DNA of 64,000 nucleotides, taken from contig NC_092346.1 of the NCBI RefSeq assembly GCF_963676685.1, forward strand, positions 91,050,255 to 91,114,254. Direction: 5' to 3'. Shown here in pieces: positions 1 to 36,500 of the stretch (positions are counted from its first letter, which is position 1; each line of letters opens with the position of its first letter). The notes beneath the pieces are model-generated. The model saw only the letters and a list, made by a program, of their open reading frames with translations. It made no database searches and was not told the DNA's origin. This stretch comes from Mytilus edulis. Lineage: Eukaryota; Mollusca; Bivalvia; Mytilida; Mytilidae. Both the position numbers and the translations under genes were made by a program.

Positions 1-296
1 GTCTATGAAATGATTGTAAGGTGTATGTCTGTCTGGCATTGTCATCAGACCTTGATCTCATTTTCGTAGATCATTGGTCAATGTCAAGTTTTCAGGGTTA
101 AGTTTGTTTGTTAATTAATTGATGTATTGAATGATTGTAAGATGTACATGTATTTCTGACCTTGACAACATAATCTTGGATCATGTTTAATTTATGTGGT
201 ACTTGTAGTAATGGTTTATATTTAGGACTAAAGGACTATCAACATAAATGCAATGGTCAGTAAAGCAGGCGAGACATTTCAGTGTGTGCACAAAAA
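1..296 (-). repeat. Partial copy of hairpin-ended tandem-core repeat family E
   Basis: The stretch reads as the reverse complement of the fuller family E copy at 19489-21780. It contains the core words TGACCTTGATCTCATTTTC and GGTCAATGTCAAGTTTT, then the head words GGCGAGACATTTCAGTGTGTGCAC near 270-293. The copy is cut by the window edge. It is non-coding. The mussel-type identity is inferred from the repeated words inside this window. Confidence 0.6.
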
Positions 297-484
297 ATAT
301 TCAGAACCATGCCTTATAGGCAATAGGCTGTAAGGAGTCATCAGACGATTTCACCTATTTGAGTTATTGGCAAATCTAGTCTTGCTAATCAAATTTACCT
401 ACTATGAATTCGTAGGTATAACTAGAACTACATAGACTGAGGGTAACTTGCATTTTTGTGGATATTTAATTTTGTGGATTTTGA

Positions 485-795
485 AGTAAATGGACATTCT
501 AATGCAACAACATTTGTAACGTTCATTTTGATTGGATAAAGTCACTAATTTTCATGACATCAATTGGCAATTGATGCAATGGATTGTAAGCTTGACGATA
601 TATGACAATTCTAAATACATCTTTTAACGTTTTTTTTCTGTCAGTTTCATTAGAATGGAGATAACAATATTGTATTTTAAGCTCCGATGGCATCAATAAC
701 TTCTAATGCGTCGCCAGCAATCATAATTTGCGACCATCAAATCACCAATTGATGCTGTCGGAGCTTAAAATACAATACAGTTATCTCCTAAATGG
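485..795 (+). repeat. Foldback MITE-like repeat K, copy 1
   Basis: A second copy lies inverted at 59642-59890, sharing AACGTTCATTTTGATTGGAT and CTGTCAGTTTCATTAGAATG. At 657-789 the sequence folds back on itself: GGAGATAACAATATTGTATT and AGCTCCGA pair with TCGGAGCTTAAAATACAATA further on. No coding content. It is probably a non-autonomous DNA element; the superfamily is unknown. Confidence 0.6.
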
Positions 796-869
796 ATATA
801 TCTCATCATTCCAAACATAATTGCCACGTCACATTTTCGCTATTTATAGCGGTTTTCATGATAATAGAC

Positions 870-1698
870 GAAACTTTTTACCCCTATGTCAGTCATGTTG
901 GTTGGCAGGCAGAGTCTTAAGACACATTTAAAACTAGAGGCTCTAAAGAACCTGTGTCGCTCACCTTGGTCTATGTGAATATTAAACAATGGACACAGAT
1001 GGATTCATGACAAAATTGTGTTTTGGTGATGGTGATGTGTTTGTAGATCTTACTTTACTAAACATTCTTGCTGCTTACAATTATCTATAACAGTACTTTC
1101 TGTGGAAAATGTTATTGAAATTCTTCAAATTTTAAGAAAATTGTTAAAAATTGACTATGAAGGGCAATAACTCCTTAGGGGGTCAATTGACTATTTTGGT
1201 CATAGTGACTTATTTTTAGTTCTTACTTTGCTGTACATTATTGCTGTTTACAGTTTATCTCTATCTATAATAATATTCAAGATAATAACAAAAAAACAGC
1301 AAAATTTCCTCAAAATTACCAATTCAGGGGCAGCAACCTAACAACCAATTATCCGATTCATCTGAAAATTCCAGGGCAGATAGATCTTGACCTGATGAAC
1401 AATTTAACCCCATGTCAGATTTGCTCTAAATGCTTTGGTTTTTGAGTTATAAGCCAAAAACTGCATTTTACCCCTATGTTCTATTTTTAGCCATGGAAGC
1501 CATCTTGGTTGGTTGGGCGGGGCACCGGACACATTTTTTAAACTAGATACCCCAATGATGATTGTGGCCAAGTTTGGTTAAATTTGGCCCAGTAGTTTAA
1601 GAGGAGAAGATTTTTGTAAAAGTTAATGCAGGACGACGACGACGCCGGACGCCAAGTGATGAGAAAAGCTCACTTGGCCTTTCGGCCAAGTGAGCTAA
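870..1698 (+). repeat. Hairpin-ended repeat family F, copy 1
   Basis: The right end is a near-perfect hairpin (AGCTCACTTGGCC, short loop, GGCCAAGTGAGCT at 1668-1698), preceded by a CpG-rich GACGACGACG run. A head hairpin (GAGGCTC/GAACCT) is near 935-952, followed by TGTGTCGCTCACC. A core segment around 880-930 recurs at 1470-1545. The same family is found in the opposite orientation at 63535-64000. Non-coding. Confidence 0.7.
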
Positions 1699-2125
1699 AA
1701 AGAGAGTGGTGGCCATACAGGACTCTTTTAACAAGAACTGTTCGAGATCAACTCATCGCTACTGGTTATCGTGCGAAAAGACCATTTCAAAGACTTTTGC
1801 TAACGAACAGACACACAGTTTTCCGTATCCAATGTAGTGCAGAGCTCGCCAAAGTTGGAAATTAGCATCGCGGAGGAAGATCCAATGTTCAAATGGAATT
1901 CGGTTCATCTTCCTTGCCCCAATTGTAGCCCGGATTTGAACCATATCGAGCATATTTGGGACACTATTGGGCGGAAAATGCGTGAAAGGACACCCCAGTT
2001 CAAACACGTCATGAAATAAACAATGCCCTTCATCAGAAATGGTTGCTGCTTCCTTAGCAACAAATTAGTCGATTTATGGCAGGAATCAGAAGACGTTTAG
2101 ATGCGGTTTGAATGGAGGCTGCGCA
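1699..2125 (+). pseudogene. Tc1/mariner transposase relic
   Basis: Broken reading frames preserve two parts of a Tc1-type DDE transposase. Around 1699-1865 a segment resembles the second helix-turn-helix region (TVRDQLIATGYRAKRP, then an LLTNRH word). Around 1908-2019 is the C-terminal catalytic signature SPDLNHIEHIWDTIGRKMR, the equivalent of the family's SPDLNPIEHVWD motif. The middle of the protein is missing and the frame changes near 1850 and after 2019, so it cannot be functional. It abuts the end of repeat F at 1698. Family assignment is firm; activity is excluded. Confidence 0.8.
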
Positions 2126-4917
2126 CAAAGTACTAATTCTTTGGCGTATAACGATCAACCATGATGTGAACAGTCATCTGAAGGTTTATTTTGAAATGTC
2201 TGACATTGTAAAGTTCGACTACAGTAAAAGTTGTAAAATGCATTTTTTTGTTCTCCTTGTCATCAATTTCAGTATGACATTTTGAGGGGGTTTCCAAACT
2301 ATCAAAACAAAATGATTGACGTGATTGACGTGAGGGAATGATACTCTGGACAACCCCATTAGGGAATTGACGGCTTGAAGCCGTCTTTCCCCAAAAAATG
2401 TCCATAAAATGCCAAATAAAACTATTCAAATATCAATACATTTTACTTATAATTTTGTTTTAAACTTTTCCTATTTTTCTAGATTACTCTAATTATTAAC
2501 TTGGATTATCATTTCTCCAACTGAAGGTCAGTGGTTCTCTCCTAACACTTCAGCTTTCTCCAACAATAAAAACAGACTTTCATGAAATAGCACATCAGTC
2601 CTGAAAGTGGCTATAAACACCAATCAATCAAACAAATATGACTGTAAAAAAGTTCCAAAACTCTCTCTATATATATAGCTAGTTTCCCTGTAAAGCATTC
2701 AAAACAATACATTAGCATTATATTGGAGTTTTTTTCTCTCTGATACTCGGCATATTAACTATGAGGCAATCCAACATATCTTTAATGTATTTCATTATAA
2801 ACAGGACAAATAAAAATGCATATCACATAATATACAATATAGTAATGACTAGCACTAAAACCAAAGTTATACTTTATAGTTATTTCATGTAAAAGTATGG
2901 AAAATACAGTTGTGAAACTATTAACCAGTTTTCTTCAAGTCAAGAAGTATATTTTTTGAACGTTTTCATCAATATATTATGATGTTACTATGGCAATATG
3001 GCAATGTTATAGGTTACAAAAGGTGCCAAAAAGTGAAAACGACTTCTTAGTTCTAAAATAAACATTTGAGGAATGTGTTTCAGAAATGATAATATCTAAC
3101 TTCAATATAATGCTCCAAGTAAGTTATTTCTATCAATTCAGCTAAAAGCTTGACATATGTTTTAAAAATGATTTATTTAGAAATAAAAGACAGTAGTTTG
3201 ATGATTTGGAGCTTTCTTGACTATTTCCATGTATTAAATTGATTGATTGTTGGTAGCTTAACGTCTATTTTATGCAGTGAACATTGATACAATAATAATA
3301 CACAAAATCTGCTTTCTCCGGCAGATAACTTTATCAAGAAAAATCATTCCCCAGTTTTATTCCAAATAAAAGGTTTTATTTCATTCTACTTTATTGGACG
3401 TGGGTAGGAATAATGTGCACTAAATATAATTTAAATAAACATAAGATCTATTTCAACCTTATTTGAATACAACTATGTAGCTTAATAATACAAATATTCA
3501 TTAAGTAGTTTGTATATAACTAAATAAAATGTTAAATCTGTGATGAAGTTTAAAGGGAATATCAATATAATTAAGAATTGAATGCTTCTTTTTGTAAATT
3601 TATTGGGGTGTAAAAGCGTTGACCGAAGTACATTTTGTAATCCGCGCTTCATTCTAAAAATGTGCGCACGGTCAGCGCTTTTACAACCTTATAAAGTTAC
3701 AAAAAGAAGCATTCAATACTTATAATTACATTTTTTAGCTATGATCATGAAAACACGAATTTTAAATATTTATTTTTTTAATTCACCTGTGCACTTTATT
3801 GTTGGACCACGTGTTATCATGAATGAAAAGTTGTATCAAGCAATGCAACTGCTTACAGAATAACACGTGATGTGCAGTTAGCCAATCAGAATAAAGTATT
3901 ATAATGAAACATACATCTAATGTAATTATTTGGGAATATAACACAGCATATGGATTGGATTTAGTTGTTATTCTTTAGTTTTGATGCTTCAATATACCGG
4001 TATACTATATCTATCATATGTAGTATACATCAAGTATAAAAAAGATAAGAATCTAAATTGTAAAATCTCTACATTTCATAAATGAAAAATTAAAGTATGG
4101 TTAGATTGAATCACAACCAGTTTTGTAATATGTTACATACAGAATAAGTCCAACATCATAATGCTATCATTTTTCTACAATGAAATAATTTTTCATTACA
4201 TATTCATAAAATAATATACTCTTTGTTTTGAAGTCAAATAAATAAATAAAATTCTGAATAAAATTTTAAACAATATCTGTTTATACATATTCTACTAAAA
4301 AATTAGGTTTAAAACATCCTGGCATGCATGTTGGGATAATTTTGTTTTTAATGTATCACTTTTTCTCTTTGTTTACTGATTTATCTAAAATGGTTGGGCA
4401 CATTCAGGACAAGAAGTGTATACAAAATGATTTTTTTTTATATCAATTTTTAAATAAAGTTTATTGTACTGACTTTAATAAAAAAAAAAATCAACTCCTT
4501 ATATACATGTTTTTCAAAATATAAAAGGAATCTTCTTCTTCAAAGATAACTAAAACAAAACAATATTGTCACTACATTTGTTTGTTTTCACCTATTCCAT
4601 GGCAAAAAATATATAAAGCTCTTCAGCATGCATTTAAAAAGCTCAATAAAGCAAAAATAAAAAGCTGCTTCTCTAATGCTTTGATTTCTTCCTGAAACCA
4701 GACTGCAGTACTAACAGTACCAATATTTCATTCAAAACGTAAATCTTTTGTTGCATCACATGGCTACATGAAATCTGGGTTAACTGGTAGTATTATTGCC
4801 TTTTCTAAGGACAAGCTGTGGGGAGGGTTTTCTGATAGTATAATTTCCTTTCCCAACATCAAGCCCTGGAGAGATTCCAGTCAGATGGCCATTTAAGTCA
4901 TGATCTATCTTTTATAA
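2126..4917. other. AT-rich intergenic region downstream of NO66
   Basis: No coding exon is visible. It holds a small palindrome in a repeat-like tail near 2368-2384 (GACGGCTTGAAGCCGTC), a long foldback at 3564-3729, and a second imperfect foldback at about 3790-3895 with CACGTGTTAT/ATAACACGTG arms. The 3' UTR of NO66 (minus strand) should begin at 4917 and run leftward; candidate AATAAA signals exist on the minus strand, but none can be singled out. Confidence 0.5.
3564..3729. repeat. Palindromic MITE-like foldback
   Basis: The left arm (GAATGCTTCTTTTTGTAA, then TGTAAAAGCGTTGACCG) is the reverse complement of the right arm (CGGTCAGCGCTTTTACAACC, then TTACAAAAAGAAGCATTC). The loop is about 45 bp. 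Nearly full-length pairing with no coding capacity is typical of a foldback or MITE element. Confidence 0.65.
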
Positions 4918-27928
<23,011 letters not shown>

Positions 27929-28654
27929 TTTGAAATAGATATTATACTATGTTTAAATTTTCATTTCAACCCGCCATCCACATGGCTTTTTTGGAACGGA
28001 AGTTGTTACAAGGGTGAATCTATTATTTTGGGTGATATTTCTTTTCTTAAACCAACAACAATAAGCAATATTTTTGTATTGGAATTAAGTTTAACGTTTA
28101 AAATGAATGTAGCTTGGTACTATATAAATAATGAATATTTCTATGGAATTTTTGTGAGAGTTAGAAACATTTTTATTTTTAATATTGTAATCAAATCACC
28201 TATCAATAAAAGTAGAATCGTCTGTGGAAATCGGAAGTCAGTTACCGGAAGTTTTGATTTTTTCACATACCAAAATGAATGTCAAAAGCTAGTATTCGTC
28301 CAGAATTCTCACTTGAAATGTGACCTACACCTCTAAAAATTATCCTGTATCAGTAACTTTTAGGTGACGTCTCAATTGACCTGTTTGTCTTTGAAAAATT
28401 TGCTTTATTTGACTGTGTACTTCGTTTTAAAGTGAACTAGATAATTTGTGCGTATGATCACCATGGAAATTGTGTCAACTATCTGCAATTTCTGGTAATT
28501 AATTAAGTTTTATACAATAATGTAATAAGTAAGAAGTTTATTTCTAATTTATTATAGAATTGTTCTATATATAACATGTTTGACAACAAGGAAGGAGTTG
28601 ATGGTTGATGTGGTCTGTTGGACTGTTGAATCCAAGTCCATGGACACTGAAATT

Positions 28655-29525
28655 CCCTTTGCCTGAATATGTAAAAGCTCTTTTGTTCCGACGTTGGAAA
28701 GTTCCAGGCGGAAAGAACAAACTAGCCGAAAAGTTCAGGGGGAACTTATTTAAAACTATAAAAAAGAAGATGTGGTATGATTGCCAATGAGACAACTATC
28801 CACAAAAGACCAAAATGACACAGACATTAACAACTATAGGTCACCGTATGGCCTTCAACAATGAGCAAAGCCCATACCGCATAGTCAGCTATAATAGGCC
28901 CAGATAAGAGTTACTTTGTTCTTCCTCTGGTTTAAAAGTTTCACTGGATCAAAGTGACTTTTTGAAAAGTTCCAACGGAACATATCAACTAGTTAGAAAG
29001 TTCCTTTTTGCCAAATTAGTCAAAACCGGAACTAACAAACTAGCCCAAAAGTTCCAACGGAACTTATCAACCAGTCACAAAGTTTCATTTGGAGAATACA
29101 TACAAAGTAAAAGCGCAACATTTTATATTTGAACCTTTCAAAGGGGAACCAATATACTCTACTGATTACAAAAGTCAAAAGGAACTTATCAACTAGTCAC
29201 AAAGTTCCTCTTTGGCAAATTAGTCAAAACAGGAACTAACAAACTAGCTCAAAAGTTCCTCCTCATGTGGGTAGTTTTAAAAATATCCTCAATTTAAGAT
29301 TAATGTATAACAATAAATTAGAACTTATTCTGTTATGAAGGCAACATTCTGACTGAATTAACTAGTTGTTCTGTTCCGCCAGAACTATTCAACGAGCTAC
29401 ATTGTTCTGGGACTTTTCAACTAGCCACTTTTTTCCGGAACTTAGATTGCACTCGGAATAAAACAACTTGTTGAAAAGTTTCGCCGGAACAAAGTAACTG
29501 ACGGAACATAGTGGCTGTTACAAAT
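28655..29525. repeat. GTTCC/GGAAC-rich repeat block
   Basis: The pentamer GTTCC and its complement GGAAC recur at short intervals on both strands, usually beside an ACTAG word, as in AACTTATCAACTAGTCACAA and GGAACTAACAAACTAGC. Two longer segments, about 28975-29065 and 29170-29260, are near-duplicates. A family S repeat is inserted at 28757-28915. Element boundaries are unclear. Confidence 0.65.
28757..28915 (+). repeat. Mussel-type dispersed repeat family S, short copy
   Basis: It begins AAAAAAGAAGATGTGGTATG and ends CATAGTCAGCTATAATAGGC, closely matching the copies at 46405 and 51132. It splits the GTTCC/GGAAC block. Confidence 0.75.
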
Positions 29526-30595
29526 ACACCTTATCGCTATTCCCGCTTGACCTGAGAATCTCATTCTGTCCCGCTTGAAGTTTTGATGTCATACAACAAT
29601 CCCTTTTCCATTGTGGCATCAGATATTTTCTATTATGACGTCAATTTTTACGGGAACTTTTGTGATATTCAGTAATGGCGGACAAATAGCAATTGAAGGT
29701 GTATTGGCAATTTACGAAAGGATTGTCAAAATAGATGAAAGTATAAGCAATTTTTTTCTTCATCACTTAAATTTTAAAAGTAAAAAATAAAATTGTATGA
29801 CATTTACCAGGCAACATATGATTACAGTGGAATCCTCTAGTCTACACGGCTTGGGATATCTAGCATTACAAGACCATATGATATTCGACATGTATATCAA
29901 ATAAAATTATTTTTGTTATTTTATGAAGCATCAAAGTGATTGAAGTTGAAGAGCTCATGCTAAAAAATAATAATTGAAAACATCACATCATCAGATAAAA
30001 ATGGTTGTCAAATTTTTATCTAATTGAAAAAATATATTGCAACCAATTCTTGACAGTCTGTTTCGTTCAAACTAAACTATATTTCAATAATTTCATTGTA
30101 TAAAAACTTTTCTGTATTGTAAATGAGCTATTTTCCTAAGACATGCACAAAATCAAATGCATGACCAGATGAGTTTATCCCGGTAATTTTGTATGGTCCG
30201 GTATTTATACATATTGCATTTCACTAGTACTTGTTTTAATGATAAAATGTGGGAAACAAATTGTGTCATAATATTAATTACTGTATTTTACTGATAAATC
30301 CACTGATATTTTGTGAAATGATAAGAGCTGTATATATACATTTAGCATGTTTAGAGATATTTTACAATTTAATAGACAAATCAAAGAGTTTTCCCATACT
30401 GTTGAACCAATTGGTGTTTTTTTATACTAAGATGTAGTAATTAACTTATTCACATATATATTATTATATTCAGTATATATTAAATACATATATTATAATT
30501 TTAGGTTCAGTGACTGAATTATGTTATATTCAATTACAATAGTGTCAGTTTAAATCAGAGAAGGTTTATTGAAGAATTAACATAAAAATTAAAAG

Positions 30596-33500
30596 ATGAA
30601 TGGCCATAGTGATAATCCAGATTTAGAAGTAAGTTTAAATTGTAACTCCACTTTTTTATTCCATATTTAAAAGGCCTTTTAAATGGGGTTAAATGTGGAC
30701 GAAAAGCACAAAAAAACCAAGCATGTTGGGTCATCATTCTTTTCTTCAATGATAAGGTCCCAATAGATACATGTACATGTACTAACAAAATAAAACCAGT
30801 TATAGATAGATATACTTGTATATTCTTTTCAAAATGAACCAGATAAAAAAGGATTATAGAAAGATGTGGTACGAGTGCCAATGAGACAACTCTCCACCCA
30901 AGCACACATACAAATTTGAAAATGAAATGTTTGTGCTGATTTTGAAATTTTCTTTTCCAGGACATGGATCTTCATTTAAATCTTGAATCACTGGATACAA
31001 ACAAATCACATTCACATAATTTTGAAATGTCTGATGAATCATCAGAATGGGAAGACGACCCTATGTTGATGAACCAGGAAGTGAAAAAGGAAAAATTACC
31101 TGATGAACTGTCCATAAACTTACAAGGTTTAAGTGGTGCTGAGGGAAGTGACAATGACAAGCAGCATGGAGGACTTCTACCTTATGGTAATGTAATATTA
31201 TTGCTATTTGGGGTATTTTTCCTTTAATCTGTTTAGTTATTCAGTTTTCATATATTGCTATTTTTTGGGGGATAAAATAAATTATAGTTAGTAACAAAAT
31301 GCGCATGCATATGTGCCATTGTCATTGTAAAAATCAACAAGGTCATAGGCCAAATAGCGATAAACAGACAATCAATGGTCTTTCAAACTCAAAGATGTCG
31401 CCCATCAATACAATTTTAGCTGAGAAACATTTACATAAAGCCTGGGTATCTTTAGTGAGCAGTAGAGTAGATTTTACCTGTTATATCAGAAGTCAAGTTT
31501 GTGTATTGATTTCAGTAAAGTAGGATGATGCTCTCTGTCAAAATAATGTACATTCCATCACTTTAATTTTCTTTACATATTTTTGATTTTAACCACATAT
31601 TATTATTGGGGTAAATATTGTTCTTTGAAAAATGATGATGATTATATTTGATGAATTGTAGAAGATGGTATTGATGTGGACAGTGATGAAGAAAAAGAAA
31701 TAATGAAAGAAATAAAAGATGAGATTCAAAAACAGATCCGAGGGGAAATGAAATCTGAATTGGAATTGTACCAAGCCAAGGTGGCAGCCTTAGAAGCAGG
31801 TAGTTCTAGGGCAGAAGAGTCAGACAGGGATACAGGTCAAGAAGACATGGATCCTAAAATGAAAGAAGCCATTTTGAAAATGAGAAAGTTGGACAGAATT
31901 CTGTCCAAAAAGATAAAACGAGAGAGAGAAGTTAAAAAGGATAGAATGATATTGGAAAGGAGGTAAATAAGAATAAAGCTTGGTATGCACAAAATACTTA
32001 GAAAATTAGACTATCCATTGAACCTAAACTCACAATATTTAAGCATTAAACTCTAAAGCAACAATTATCTCCAGTCAATTTAAAATACCAGTCATTGTAT
32101 CTCACTATCTGGTGAAAAATTTTGGTTGCTTACACACTCATGTTTGTCTTATAATCACATTAATGAATTAATATTTTTCTTTGTCCTACAAAGTCCCCAT
32201 AGTAAAATACAATCTGTAAGATCGACTGATCCGTTATCATTTAAAAACAAGAAACTGTTTAGAAAATATCTGTGATAGACTGCATCCTTAGTTACATGTA
32301 ACAAGAAAAATAGATAAAGTTAGGATCTCTTAGTTGAATGAATATATCAGTGTACATTACTTACAATGGGTTCTTGGTGCCAATTCATCAAATACTGACA
32401 TGGTTATTGGTACTACCACTTAGGTGAAGATAGTTATGAGAATGTTTGTATATTTCAGGATAAAGTCTGAGTTAGAAGGTATCAACCAACAGAATCATGA
32501 TGTCAAGTTAAACACAGAGAAATTTCTGGCTCTAACACTGCCACCTAGTCACAATGAAGGTATTGTATGTTCCTGTAACATAATATTAAATATTAGCAGT
32601 AACTGTATTCTTGGTACAGACTAAAATCTATCTACATTTATTAAAAGAGTGACTCTTTATTTACCCCCTCTCCCCAAAAAAAGAAGAATTTAGACAAACA
32701 CATCAAAATATACAAGTGATAAAATATTTATGATGAATATATATGTAGAACTCTAAAGTGCGATGGGGACGCTAAAGTGCGATGGTCACACTAAAGTGTG
32801 ATGGTTTACGCTTAAGTACACTGGTGTCTCACGTTTAAGTGCGATGGTCCGGGAAAGTATAGACATATGAAATGTAGTTTGATTATGACGTTAACAGTTG
32901 TTTAAACAAACTAAAAATGAACACGCAGCAAGATAAATTGCAAACATTTGATTAACAATTTTTAAACAAAATATCAATGGCTTAAACCTAACCGTTCTTT
33001 GTTGTCTGAAGCAAATGAAAAATTTTCGGTAGCTGAAAGAAGAACTTGTATCCTGCACAGCAGTCGACCATTTTACTGTTTAGATACAAACTAGTATCCT
33101 GTTTTTATTGAAAGCGAATGGATACATTTGAATCACTGTTTATGTTGCAGTTTACTTTGCGGTCACCGTTAAAATGTTGTCGCTTTTATTGAAAAGTAAC
33201 GTCGGCAAAATAAAGATACATGTTTTCATGCGTAAATTATAAATTGTCGGCTAAAACATTACCTGGTACATTGTGGGCAAATATAACATGGATATGTAGT
33301 CTCTACAGAAAAGGAGAAATTAATCTCGGCGAACATCATCTTTATCTCTCATTTGAATTAATGCATAAACAAATAAATGTTACATATTCGGACAATAATA
33401 GAATTTTGTATTTGTAATTATTTACAATGGCAACTGTAAGGGGAGGTGTTCCCATTAGTGATATAGTGTGTGAACAACAAGCTACGCCAATTACTGCAAT

Positions 33501-36500
33501 ATTTAATACATTCAAAATTCATGAACAATAAAATATAGTATTTTATGACACTCAAATTACCTTTTTGGAAATCAATTTACGTGGTCGTTCTTAGGACTTT
33601 TAAATAAAGAAACGGTCACTGAATCCTACCAGTAGATTATAATGCCTGTCACATATTTGATAAAGGACTATACTTATATGGAATGTTCTTTAAAGGGATA
33701 ATTCACGATTTTTCACTTTTCATCTTATTATGTTCATAATACCATAAAAAACATATTCACCAAGTTTTATTTCGATATGAAAAGTAATAAAGGAGAAAAT
33801 TGGGAATTATTAATTTTATTTTATCAAACTTCCTGACTTATGTGACGTAGTTTAAGTCTTTGGGCATACCAGAAGTGAAATTAATCTCATTTCAGTCTTG
33901 TTCGTTAACCATCTAATAATGCTATTTAAAGCAAATAGACGACTTTTGGTGTAGCTATTAACCAACGAAAAGTAAGTGATAGCCATGCAACTTTTTAAAT
34001 TAAATTGTAGGATTCATGTGTGGATTTTTTATACGAATTCTAGTAATTAAAGTAAATAATACAATAGAACATTTTTATGATTGTTTTTCTTCAAATACTT
34101 GAAACAAACATATGAAACTGACACGATCGATAGTGTATTAAAAAATACATGTTTGTATTCTGAACTTTTTGCTTCATTCCAGAAAACATTTTCACTTGCA
34201 TGTACTGTGGAAATTAAATGTGTATTAATTTGTGACACTTAGTGAATGTTGAATGCGTAGTTAAACTCAAGGTAATGTATGTATGTATGTTCCGTATCTC
34301 CCCCCTTTAGTAGGAGCACCACCATGGGTTATGGTGTAAAAAGGAAGACATTTAACACACTGTATCGGTACAGATTTAATGTGAGCATTTGCCTATCCAG
34401 TCTCCCAGCCTGGCCGTGACGGGTCTTACTACCAGAAAGTTAACCTTCCCCAAAACAATAAGTACAATGTAATAAAGCATACGAACACACCCACTCACCT
34501 GACTCACTCATCCTCAAAAATATAAAATATGCATAATATAAAAAAACATTATATACAAAATAAAGGTAATTAAAAGATTAGCATTATGTAATTCTAATCT
34601 TTTGATCTTCATTCAGTGACACCTAGGCGTCACGGTTCAGCATTTCAGGTGTGAACAACATTTCGTATGAATGATATACGGGAGTCAGTTATAGTTATAG
34701 ACACAGAAATGTAAGAAAAAGAATTAAAATGAATTTACGGGAGAAATAAGGTCGCACAATAACTGGATAGCTGTTGTATATTTTTATATATATTTTGCAT
34801 AAGCTCACTTTTAAATGAATTATGACTTCTGATTAGTTTTGTAACGATAAAATACTGACTTATTCTAATTGAATAAATTTATAAATAAAAATAGCCTTCT
34901 AAACATGAGTGTATGAACTAAAAATTGTACCTTTTTAAATTAAAATCGCCAACCTTTAATATTTCAAACAGATTGCAATTATATAATTTAGTCCATCCAA
35001 AGCGATCTTTATTTTAGGAATTAATGTTCTCATCAAAATATTTTAAATCTCACAACGCATGCATGAATACTTCAGCTATTTGAAAAAAAAGATGTTTTAA
35101 AAAATTGACAGGAAATTTAAGGATCCTCTTGGAATGGAATCGAAAAATTACGAATAGAAATTCTTTTCAAGTGTGAAAAACGTCAACCAAATTTATTCAT
35201 AATCGGGAGCGTCCTTATATTGAAATAGTCTTCTTCTCAAAACGAATAATACTTTAGCTATTTGACCAACGATGTTTTAAAAAAAAGACAACGAATTTAA
35301 TGTCATCTTAATTTCCCTATTTTTGAATGTAATTATAAGTCTGTTCAACTGGCAAGAATACCCCTAAAGCGGACAAGCAGTTTATTCTTTAAATTGCTGT
35401 CATTGAATATCAAGAAAGAAAATAAATCCCGAAATCAATTTGAAACTTTAAAATACTCAAAAGTTTTCCTAGAAAATATCCACATCCCTTGGGGTTTATT
35501 AGTGTACGTCCAGATGCATATGTTTTACATGAATGTCGGAACAATTGTGATGATGTCGAATTTCTTCCTTTATTGGAGAACGATCTAATTGATTTATAAA
35601 TTTGTGATTTTACTATGTTCATAACTTCGATGAACCGAAGCAAGTTATTATATCGACCTGTACTTAAATCAAATTGGTCCTCCTCTTCTTCTTCTTCTTC
35701 TTCTTCTTCTTCTTCTTCTTCTTCTTCTTCTGGTATACAAAAGTCTATCAAATTCGATGATTACATACTGTTGGCATTCGTGGACTAGTCAATTTACAAA
35801 ACTGTTACCCAAATTTACACAAAATGTATGTTTCTTTCTTATGTTCAATGTATACATGTATATATTTTAAATTGCGATATAGCTCCGTAACTTTCTATCC
35901 AGGCGTAGAAATGAATCGTCGACAAGTGCGTACATTTTTTTTAAACCAATATTTCTGGTATGTTCTAATCTGTCCTTTACTATTGACAACGAGTATATAT
36001 TACATTTTCCCAAATTAAACCTTGGAAAAAAATGTAAATAGATTTTTATTTTATCAAATCTTTTTTTTTTTGGTATTATTTATATTTTTATAAATAATAT
36101 TCTTTACACCAGTAATATATTTATAAACAAGCGTATGAGTTTAGTAATGGCTAGTATATTATATCACTTTCGCACGCAAGACAGAGATGTATATTATACA
36201 CCTGATAGTTCAAAATGGAGAGTTATAAGTTATCGGCCGTGTACACTGATCAATACCTACAGAAGTGAAACGATGCATGAACTTGCAAGCCCGACAGGAA
36301 ATCGCTTGAATACCTGGACGTGTCACCTCACACCCCTCACAATACCTTTGGGAGTAATACCTTTAGTCATGCTGGTTATCAGATGAGGGAAGATCCGAAT
36401 TTATTTGAATAAAATTTATTACTTTAAAGAATTATAAACGAATTAGATTTACGAAAACAGTTTTCACGGAACACTTATTTATGATTTAAACTTTGACTTT

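Larger units (their letters stand above)
27929..30595. other. Head-to-head intergenic region between NO66 and the FSIP1-like gene
   Basis: It should hold the promoters and 5' UTRs of both divergent genes. No CpG-rich block or TATA-type signal is convincing. About 870 bp of it (28655-29525) is a GTTCC/GGAAC-rich repeat block interrupted by a family S insertion. The remainder is AT-rich without exons. Confidence 0.5.

Noticed and set aside
30555..30965. Minus-strand 136-codon frame
   Set aside because: Low-complexity hydrophobic translation overlapping a family S fragment and the first two FSIP1-like exons; no splice or domain support.
35410..35751. Minus-strand 113-codon frame with a long poly-glutamate run
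   Set aside because: The glutamates come from a (TTC)n microsatellite; the rest matches no family, and it lies inside a transposable element.
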